DNA from: Desulfuromonadaceae bacterium
GTDB lineage: Bacteria; Desulfobacterota; Desulfuromonadia; Geobacterales; Pseudopelobacteraceae
Direction: 5' to 3'
Assembly (NCBI GenBank): GCA_028686145.1
Contig: JAQUCQ010000065.1
Span: 1 to 11,872 of the forward strand
Length of the DNA: 11,872 nucleotides
Shown: in pieces, positions 6,703 through 11,872 of the stretch
Position numbering within the stretch: position 1 is the first letter of the stretch
How the letters are laid out: every line of letters starts with the position of its first letter
The notes under the pieces: model-generated
Databases searched by the model: none
What the model saw: the letters and a program-made list of their open reading frames with translations, nothing else
What the model was told of the DNA's origin: nothing
Position numbers and translations under genes: made by a program

Positions 6703-8952
6703 TTATGTTGTTTGAGCGTCCACGACAGCAATGGCAGCCATGTTGACGATATCATCAACACTATCACCACGCTGTAAAACATGTACCGGCTTATTCATAC
6801 CCATCAGAATCGGACCGATCGCCTCAGCGCCTCCCAAATGATGTAACAGTTTGTAGCAGATATTTCCCGAGTTCAAATCTGGGAATATCAGGATGTTAGC
6901 AGAGGTTTCTAGTTTTGAGAAGGTAAAGCCTGCCATCAGCTCCGGCACAACCGCCGTATCGGACTGCATTTCACCGTCTATAATCAGATCTGGCGCACGT
7001 TCCTTAACTATTTCAACTGCTTGCCTCACTTTTTTGGATTGTGGATGGTTAACAGAACCGAAGTTGGAAAAAGAGAGCATCGCCACTCGAGGCTCGATGT
7101 CAAGCATGCGGACTTTCTCGGCAGCCAGGATAGCGGTTTCGGCAAGTTCTTCAGCAGTCGGATCAATTGTGACTGTCGTGTCAGCCAGAAAATAGACACC
7201 TTTTTTGAATACCATCATATATAAACCGTGGACACTGGAAAGCCCCTTTTGTTTCCCCACCACCTCCAGAGCCGGGCGAATCGTTTCAGGATAGTGCGTA
7301 TCGATCCCCCCCAGCAAAGCTTCTGCATCTCCCATGCGGACCATCATAGAACCGAAGTGGGTACGCGATTTACGGCGGAGTATGCGTAATGACTCCGAAA
7401 GCGTCAGACCTTTGCGCTGGCGTAGCTTGTAGAGTTCTTCAGCGTACCTCTCAGTCAGCTCAGAGTCAGGAGGATCAATGATCGGGACATCAAGCTCAAG
7501 GTTTAGTTCAGCCATTTTCTGAAGAATTTTTTTGCGGTCTCCAATAAGGATCGGCTTGGCGATTCCTTCATCTACCAATTCTTTTGCAGCTCTGAGTATT
7601 TTTTCGTTGTCACCTTCCGGGAATACGATAGTTTTAGGATCACTCTTGGCCTTGTTGATAACCATGCGCATGATCTCTTTGGATTTGCCTTGGGTCGATT
7701 CAAGGTGTTCGATATATTTAGCCATATCTTCAATTGGTTGACGTGCAACACCGGATTGCATGGCTGCTTTTGCTATGGCAGGAGCCACATGCAGAAGAAC
7801 ACGAGGGTCAAATGGTTTGGGAATGATGTAGTTGGGACCAAAGACGAATTTCTGGTTGCCATAAGCTTTGCAGACCGAGTCGGGGCATTCTTCACGAGCT
7901 AATTGTGCCAAGGCTTTTACCGCAGCCAGTTTCATCTCTTCGTTGATGCAGGTAGCGCGACAATCCAAGGCACCACGGAAGATAAACGGAAAACCGAGTA
8001 CATTATTGACCTGGTTGGGGTAGTCGGAACGGCCAGTGGCGATCATGATATCACTACGTACAGCAAGGGCATCTTCCGGAGTTATTTCCGGATCAGGATT
8101 GGCCATAGCAAAGATGACCGGATTCGGTGCCATACTGGCGACCATCTCTTTAGTAAATGCCCCTTTAACGGAAAGACCAAACAGAACGTCAGCACCAGCA
8201 GCAGCCTCTTCCAGTGTACGGAAATGAGTGTCAGCAGCAAAAAGTTCCTTGTAGGGGTTCATCCCTTCGACGCGTCCTTTATAGATAACCCCTTTGGTGT
8301 CGCACATAATCATATTGTTCGGCTTTACGCCAAGTGCAATGGCCAGCTTAGCACAGGAGTTGGCGGCAGCTCCGGCTCCGTTGACAACAATGCGAATATC
8401 TTCAATTTTTTTATCAACAAGATACAGAGCATTCAGCAGAGCCGCGGACGAAATGATGGCAGTACCATGCTGATCGTCGTGGAACACCGGAATATTCATG
8501 GTTTTCTTGAGAGTTTCTTCTATATAGAAACACTCTGGGGCCTTAATATCTTCCAGATTGATACCGCCAAAAGTCGGCTCCAGCAGTTGACAGGCTTTGA
8601 TAATCTCATCAGGGTCTTCAGTATCAAGCTCAATGTCAAACACATCAATATCGGCAAAGCGCTTAAAAAGAATTCCCTTTCCTTCCATAACCGGCTTACC
8701 GGCCAGAGCCCCAAGGTTGCCAAGCCCAAGGACAGCAGTACCATTGGACACAACCGCTATCAGGTTACCTTTGGCTGTGTATTTATATGCATCCTCGGGA
8801 TTTTGCTGAATTGCCAGGCACGGCAAGGCTACACCCGGAGAGTATGCCATTGAAAGATCTTCAGCGGTCTGGCATGGCTTGGTAGATGTTACTTCAATTT
8901 TTCCTTTGCGACCGCTTGAGTGATATTCCAGAGAATCTTTAAATTTAGCCAT
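6703..8952 (-). CDS. maeB: NADP-type malic enzyme fused to a phosphotransacetylase-like domain
   Basis: The 749-residue, full-length hybrid malic enzyme converts malate plus NAD(P)+ to pyruvate, CO2 and NAD(P)H, linking the TCA cycle to C3 metabolism. Malic domain (about 1-420): catalytic-type Tyr37 in AYSPGVA, Lys92 in MEGKGILFK, metal ligands Glu134/Asp135 in NLEDIKAP and Asp160 in HDDQHGTA, nucleotide loop VVNGAGAAA (189-197), and Asn285 in MANPDPEI. Phosphotransacetylase-like domain (about 430-745): IVFPEGDNEKILRA, IDGEMQSD, NILIFPDLNSGN. The site matching the catalytic Ser-Arg of true Pta reads Gln727-Arg728 (VLQRGD), so the domain is probably regulatory, sensing acetyl-CoA as reported for E. 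coli MaeB. A GGAG ribosome site lies 7 bases before the ATG. NADP preference is the family default and not proven here. It is monocistronic by its promoter and terminator. Confidence 0.97.
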   Translation of the reverse strand: MAKFKDSLEYHSSGRKGKIEVTSTKPCQTAEDLSMAYSPGVALPCLAIQQNPEDAYKYTAKGNLIAVVSNGTAVLGLGNLGALAGKPVMEGKGILFKRFADIDVFDIELDTEDPDEIIKACQLLEPTFGGINLEDIKAPECFYIEETLKKTMNIPVFHDDQHGTAIISSAALLNALYLVDKKIEDIRIVVNGAGAAANSCAKLAIALGVKPNNMIMCDTKGVIYKGRVEGMNPYKELFAADTHFRTLEEAAAGADVLFGLSVKGAFTKEMVASMAPNPVIFAMANPDPEITPEDALAVRSDIMIATGRSDYPNQVNNVLGFPFIFRGALDCRATCINEEMKLAAVKALAQLAREECPDSVCKAYGNQKFVFGPNYIIPKPFDPRVLLHVAPAIAKAAMQSGVARQPIEDMAKYIEHLESTQGKSKEIMRMVINKAKSDPKTIVFPEGDNEKILRAAKELVDEGIAKPILIGDRKKILQKMAELNLELDVPIIDPPDSELTERYAEELYKLRQRKGLTLSESLRILRRKSRTHFGSMMVRMGDAEALLGGIDTHYPETIRPALEVVGKQKGLSSVHGLYMMVFKKGVYFLADTTVTIDPTAEELAETAILAAEKVRMLDIEPRVAMLSFSNFGSVNHPQSKKVRQAVEIVKERAPDLIIDGEMQSDTAVVPELMAGFTFSKLETSANILIFPDLNSGNICYKLLHHLGGAEAIGPILMGMNKPVHVLQRGDSVDDIVNMAAIAVVDAQTT

Positions 8953-9016
8953 TTTTAGTCTCCATTTTTTAGTTTAGTTAAAAAACAAGCGGTCTTTTTT
9001 GAAACATTACGTAGCT

Positions 9017-9031
9017 ACTTTTACTAAAAGT
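9017..9031. promoter_or_regulatory. Perfect 15-nt palindrome at the predicted maeB start point (candidate operator)
   Basis: ACTTTTA (9017-9023), a central C, and TAAAAGT (9025-9031) form a perfect 7+1+7 inverted repeat. It overlaps the predicted +1 of maeB (about 9030) and begins 6 bases downstream of the -10 box, the classical place for a repressor operator. It could also form a small AT-rich hairpin in the leader. The binding protein is unknown. Confidence 0.5.
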
Positions 9032-9036
9032 GAAAA

Positions 9037-9066
9037 ATAATAGCCTCCTTAAAATACTCTTGTCAA
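9037..9066 (-). promoter_or_regulatory. Sigma70-type promoter of maeB
   Basis: On the minus strand there is a perfect TTGACA (9066-9061), an 18-base spacer and TATTAT (9042-9037, 5 of 6). The predicted start near 9030 gives a leader of about 78 bases to the ATG at 8952. Confidence 0.7.
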
Positions 9067-9210
9067 GCAGTTATATTAGTTGGCAAAAAAATGATCATAT
9101 AAGAAATTTTAGCTGTATAGCAATACCCACCACTTTTGAAATATGCATATCTGTCTATATGTCAACTAATCCGATTATAAAAATCAAGTTAATGTAAGCC
9201 ATGTAATTAA

Positions 9211-9239
9211 TTGACTTACTTCTCGACATTAAGTACTAT
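9211..9239 (+). promoter_or_regulatory. Sigma70-type promoter of the 9284-10448 gene pair
   Basis: TTGACT (9211-9216, 5 of 6), a 17-base spacer and TACTAT (9234-9239, 4 of 6) precede the start codon by about 45 bases, with AT-rich sequence upstream. Confidence 0.6.
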
Positions 9240-9283
9240 TTTTCAACTTAATGATCGAATCAGATACAAAGTAGGATACAGCT

Positions 9284-9622
9284 ATGCAAAAAATACCATT
9301 GCTACATGCCAAAGCCGAAATGACTCTTGCCAAGGACGTTTTCCGTGGCAATTCGCCAGTCGGCTTTCCTCTCTGTGGTAAAGGCACAAAGCTGACAGAG
9401 GACTTGATCGCACGCTTTGAAGGCATGGATGTCAAAACCGTTTACGTAGAAGGGCATCCTGTCTGGGAGGAAGGAGAGCGTTCCGTCAACGACCTCCTGC
9501 ATGACCTTGATTGCCGTTTTAGTAAAACTCTCCAGAATCCGTTAAATGCTTTGCTTTACGATACTTACAAAGCATACTTGACCAATTTGATGGAGGACAA
9601 CAGTGACCGACAAGCGAAGTAA
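9284..9622 (+). CDS. Small stand-alone signalling-associated protein, partner of the HDOD protein
   Basis: A 112-residue soluble protein. Residues 5-60 (PLLHAKAEMTLAKDVF, PLCGKGTKLTEDLIARFEGMDVKTVYVEG) resemble the short module found at the N terminus of many Geobacter-type HD-GYP and HDOD proteins, with its 'GM.LA.DV ... L...GT.LT...I..L...G...V.V.G' pattern. Here it is a separate gene with a helical, charged C-terminal half (about 64-112). AGGA lies 7 bases before the ATG. Its last 20 bases overlap the next gene, whose ribosome site (GGAGG, 9592-9596) lies inside this one, so the two are probably translated together and may act together. The exact function is not known. The module assignment is from pattern memory. 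Confidence 0.75.
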   Translation: MQKIPLLHAKAEMTLAKDVFRGNSPVGFPLCGKGTKLTEDLIARFEGMDVKTVYVEGHPVWEEGERSVNDLLHDLDCRFSKTLQNPLNALLYDTYKAYLTNLMEDNSDRQAK

Positions 9623-10448
9623 GCTGAGAAAGATTATCATGGACACCAGAACGTTGCCAACGTTGCCAAGTGTCATTAACAAACTGAATTCGCTTTCTGA
9701 AAATGAAAAATCATCCATCCAGGAGATGGCAAAGATTGTTTCTTCGGATCAGGTACTTTCTGCACGAATTCTGCGCTTGGCAAATTCTCCATCGTATGGA
9801 TTCTATCGGGTGTCAACAATCTCGAACGCCATGATTTTGCTGGGAGTTAACGTAGTCAAGAGCCTTGCACTCTCTTCATCAATTTTTGCGATCATGGAAA
9901 AAGACAGCGTCGGGTTATGGGAACATTCACTGGCAGTCGGCACTGTCGCCAACCTGATTGCCCGCAAGTTGGGACTACCGGAGTGCGAAGAAATCGCAAC
10001 AGCAGGCCTTCTGCATGACATCGGAAAAGTAATTATCTCCATTAAATGCAGAGACGCCGAGAAAGACATCGTGAGACTTGTCCACGAAAAGCGGGTCTAC
10101 ACCATGGAAGCCGAACGTGAGATCATTGACACCGACCATGCGGAGGTAGGGGGATGGTTGTCCAAAAGCTGGTTTCTTCCTGACAAGCTAAGTGAACCGA
10201 TAGCCTTTCACCATGATGTTGCCGGTTCTGAAAATCATCGCATTAAAACAGCGGTCGTCCACATTGCTGATGTGCTTATTTGCGCCGGGGGGTTTGGTAA
10301 TAGCGGTGAAACTTTTGTACCCCCAGTCCAGAAAATCGCTTGGGATACGCTCAAACTGAATGAGCAGATTCTCGCTGAACTTGTCAATGAAGCCGAGGAC
10401 AAACTGGTTGAAGTAAAAAACTTCTGCCTTGAAATGATGGGAGACTGA
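9603..10448 (+). CDS. HDOD domain protein with a complete set of HD-type metal-ligand residues
   Basis: A 281-residue cytoplasmic signalling protein. It starts at GTG with GGAGG six bases upstream; that start lies inside the previous gene. The HDOD core is clear: LPTLPSVINKLNSLS (18-32), then IVSSDQVLSARILRLANSPSYG (45-66) and the ISNAMILLG helix. Unlike many HDOD proteins, the HD-phosphohydrolase residues look complete: His108 (EHSLAV), His138-Asp139 (LLHDIGK), His179 (DHAEVGG), His203-His204-Asp205 (FHHD) and Asp223 (HIADVL). There is no GYP motif, so cyclic-di-GMP hydrolysis should not be assumed. A metal-dependent phosphohydrolase or a pure binding role are both possible. There is no receiver or other input domain in the chain, so input may come from the coupled 9284 protein. 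Confidence 0.92.
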   Translation: MTDKRSKLRKIIMDTRTLPTLPSVINKLNSLSENEKSSIQEMAKIVSSDQVLSARILRLANSPSYGFYRVSTISNAMILLGVNVVKSLALSSSIFAIMEKDSVGLWEHSLAVGTVANLIARKLGLPECEEIATAGLLHDIGKVIISIKCRDAEKDIVRLVHEKRVYTMEAEREIIDTDHAEVGGWLSKSWFLPDKLSEPIAFHHDVAGSENHRIKTAVVHIADVLICAGGFGNSGETFVPPVQKIAWDTLKLNEQILAELVNEAEDKLVEVKNFCLEMMGD

Positions 10449-10650
10449 TACCACCGAGAGAATTGCTTTTCTCCTGTTCTGACCTCCGGTTGCTATCTGT
10501 TTATTTTCAGTGTTTTATTGAGCCACATAACACCTGTTTTTCCCGCCTTATACGCATCTTTGACATCACCCGCTGGCCCGACTCATTGTCACCATCATCA
10601 TAGACTCCGGCAGCTTTCTTTCAGTTATTGCTAATCATTCTTCATAGCGG

Positions 10651-10679
10651 TTGATACGCTTTGTACGCTGTGATATAGA
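10651..10679 (+). promoter_or_regulatory. Sigma70-type promoter of nadC-birA
   Basis: TTGATA (10651-10656, 5 of 6), a 17-base spacer and TATAGA (10674-10679, 4 of 6) lie about 30 bases before the preferred nadC start at 10710. The remaining gap from 10449 holds no gene that I can see. Confidence 0.6.
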
Positions 10680-10709
10680 TCATCACACTTCCTAACCAAG
10701 GTGCCCATA

Positions 10710-11534
10710 ATGATAATGATTGATCGCTTGATTGAACAGGCTCTCCTTGAAGACATCCATACCGGTGATATCACCACCCTTGCAGTTGTACCGGGAAAGC
10801 GCGCCGCTACCGCACGGCTGATTGCAAAAGAAAATCTGGTGATGGCCGGCATCTCTACAGCTGCTCGGGTATTCAGCACGCTTGACCCCAACATACTCTT
10901 CAAAACATGCCTTGGTGACGGTGAAAAAGCCGTAGCCGGAACTCTTCTGGCAACGGTTCATGGAGAAGCTGCACAGCTGCTGATGGGCGAACGGGTTGCG
11001 CTTAACCTGCTCCAGAGAATGTGCGGCATTGCAACACTCACCACCAGTTTTGTCGAGGCGGTCGCCGGCACAAAAGTCCGGATCGTTGATACCCGCAAAA
11101 CAACTCCTGGACTGCGGCAACTGGAGAAATACGCCGTACGGGTCGGGGGGGGCGTTAATCACCGCACCGGACTTTACGACGGCGTTTTGATCAAGGAAAA
11201 CCATATTGTTGCCGCCGGGGGTATCACCGAAGCAATTCGGCGTGCCCGCGCCTATATTCCTCACACATTGAGAATCGAGATAGAGACCGAGACTCTGGCC
11301 CAGGTTGATGAGGCTCTTGCCGCCGGAGCTGATATCATCATGCTCGACAATATGAGCCTGGATGAAATGAGATCCGCTGTTATTACCATTAACGGCCGAG
11401 CCCTGGTGGAGGCTTCCGGCGGTGTCAATCTAGAACGTGTGCGGGCAATTGCAGAGACAGGCGTTGACATCATTTCGGTGGGAGCCCTGACCCATTCGCC
11501 ACGGGCAATGGACATCTCAATGCTTCTGGACTAG
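10710..11534 (+). CDS. nadC: Nicotinate-nucleotide pyrophosphorylase (quinolinate phosphoribosyltransferase)
   Basis: NadC makes nicotinate mononucleotide, CO2 and pyrophosphate from quinolinate and PRPP, the step that feeds de novo NAD synthesis. Motifs run the full length of the type II PRTase family: LLEDIHTGDITT near the N terminus, GERVALNLLQRMCGIAT, DTRKTTPGLRQLEKYAV (quinolinate/PRPP contacts), HRTGLYDGVLIKENH, the EIETETLAQVDEAL strand-helix, ADIIMLDNMS, and EASGGVNLERVRAIAETGVD with SVGALTHS at the end. The protein has 274 residues with the ATG at 10710, a normal length. AAGGTG (10698-10703) is 6 bases before that ATG; a GTG at 10701 would sit inside the ribosome site, and a second ATG at 10716 is 12 bases away. 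birA begins 36 bases downstream on the same strand, suggesting a cofactor operon. Confidence 0.97.
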   Translation: MIMIDRLIEQALLEDIHTGDITTLAVVPGKRAATARLIAKENLVMAGISTAARVFSTLDPNILFKTCLGDGEKAVAGTLLATVHGEAAQLLMGERVALNLLQRMCGIATLTTSFVEAVAGTKVRIVDTRKTTPGLRQLEKYAVRVGGGVNHRTGLYDGVLIKENHIVAAGGITEAIRRARAYIPHTLRIEIETETLAQVDEALAAGADIIMLDNMSLDEMRSAVITINGRALVEASGGVNLERVRAIAETGVDIISVGALTHSPRAMDISMLLD

Positions 11535-11570
11535 ACGGCAGCACTCCTGAAAAACTACCGAGGTAGCACC

Positions 11571-11872
11571 ATGCACCCAAAAGCCGGTACCATATTGCGT
11601 CTGTTTCGTGCCGAAGCGGGCTATGTCTCAGGAGAGCATCTCAGCAAAGAACTTGGCGTATCACGAACTGCCGTATGGAAGCATATTTCTGCGTTGAGAA
11701 ACAACGGCTACCACATCGAAGCAGTTCCATCCCGCGGGTATCGGCTTATCTCGTCGCCAGACAGCATCGATCCGTTTGAACTAAGAGCCCGACTAGAGGG
11801 CGGTAAAATCGGCAGGCGGCTCGAGTTTCTTAACCTGACTGTATCAACTAATGCCGATGCCTTTCGGTTAGC
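11571..11872 (+). CDS. birA: Bifunctional biotin--[acetyl-CoA-carboxylase] ligase/biotin operon repressor (5' part, runs off window)
   Basis: The first 100 codons are present. Residues about 5-62 form the winged-helix DNA-binding domain (ILRLFRAEAGYVSGEHLSKE, then LGVSRTAVWKHISALRNNGY and the wing EAVPSRGYRLI). The start of the ligase domain follows, with the STN motif (VSTNADAF) near the window end that contacts biotinyl-AMP in the family. BirA attaches biotin to carboxylase carrier proteins; with the winged helix it may also repress biotin genes. GAGGT (11560-11564) is 6 bases before the ATG. It is 36 bases after nadC with no terminator between. The rest of the catalytic domain lies outside the window. 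Confidence 0.93.
   Translation, partial: MHPKAGTILRLFRAEAGYVSGEHLSKELGVSRTAVWKHISALRNNGYHIEAVPSRGYRLISSPDSIDPFELRARLEGGKIGRRLEFLNLTVSTNADAFRL

Larger units (their letters stand above)
8953..9283. other. Divergent AT-rich control region between maeB and the 9284 gene
   Basis: This 331-base stretch has no supportable gene. It contains a promoter for each flanking gene and a perfect interrupted palindrome near the maeB start point. An AAGGAGG on the minus strand at 9050-9044 is not followed by a usable start codon. The central part (about 9070-9205) is very AT-rich and I see no RNA gene or clear repeat in it. Confidence 0.7.

Noticed and set aside
7903..8853. Open frame of 316 codons on the plus strand opposite maeB
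   Set aside because: It lies wholly antisense to a strongly conserved enzyme gene, has no ribosome site and its translation resembles no protein family.
9037..9050. AAGGAGG on the minus strand in the maeB upstream region, possible leader peptide
   Set aside because: No ATG, GTG or TTG start follows at a sensible distance, and the motif lies inside the promoter spacer, so transcripts from that promoter would not contain it.
10449..10650. Possible terminator or small RNA after the HDOD gene
   Set aside because: Only a weak 5-bp AT-rich hairpin near 10457-10472 was found, without a T tract; nothing convincing.
10701..10709. GTG start for nadC at 10701
   Set aside because: The GTG is part of the AAGGTG ribosome site itself; ATG at 10710 has correct spacing and fits the family N terminus.
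10692..11264. Open frame of 190 codons antisense to nadC
   Set aside because: It is antisense to a complete nadC with all family motifs; no independent support.
1..11872. CRISPR array, insertion sequence, phage or toxin-antitoxin content
   Set aside because: No regularly spaced repeats, transposase or integrase motifs, terminal inverted repeats or small toxin-like gene pairs were seen; the region looks like core chromosome.

Overview
The window looks like an ordinary chromosomal segment of a delta-proteobacterium of the Geobacter/Pelobacter type (Desulfuromonadia). This is inferred from protein style and gene content: a fused malic enzyme/phosphotransacetylase, HDOD and twin DUF4388-like signalling proteins, a nadC-birA pair and strong AGGAGG ribosome sites. 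It is not from a database match. No transposase, integrase, phage gene, CRISPR array or clear horizontal-transfer signature was found.

Layout. (1) 1-1674, plus strand: the C-terminal half of RNA polymerase beta' (rpoC), closed by a strong hairpin at 1703-1735 that also faces the convergent gene. (2) 1741-4700, minus strand: yebC (translation factor), msrA (methionine sulfoxide repair) and a thiolase-fold protein with an extra C-terminal domain. A UUCG-loop terminator sits between yebC and msrA. (3) 4937-5302, plus strand: a small lipoprotein, followed by a tRNA-Cys(GCA) with its own consensus promoter and a bidirectional terminator. (4) 5567-8952, minus strand: maeB with its own terminator, then a separately promoted twin DUF4388-like protein. 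(5) 8953-9283: a divergent AT-rich control region with a sigma70-type promoter on each strand and a perfect 15-nt palindrome at the predicted maeB start point. (6) 9284-10448, plus strand: two translationally coupled signalling genes, a small stand-alone protein and an HDOD protein. (7) 10710 to the end, plus strand: nadC and the 5' part of birA, a probable cofactor operon (NAD synthesis and biotin ligation).

Functionally this is a housekeeping neighbourhood (transcription, translation, repair, NAD and biotin metabolism, C4/C3 carbon flow) interleaved with small signalling genes. I see no multi-gene novel system. The points most worth a second look are the thiolase homologue whose nucleophilic cysteine is a serine, the palindrome over the maeB promoter, the coupled small-protein/HDOD pair whose HDOD domain keeps a full set of HD-type metal ligands, and the rpoC 3' end with a convergent gene where the rpsL-rpsG-fusA-tuf genes often follow.
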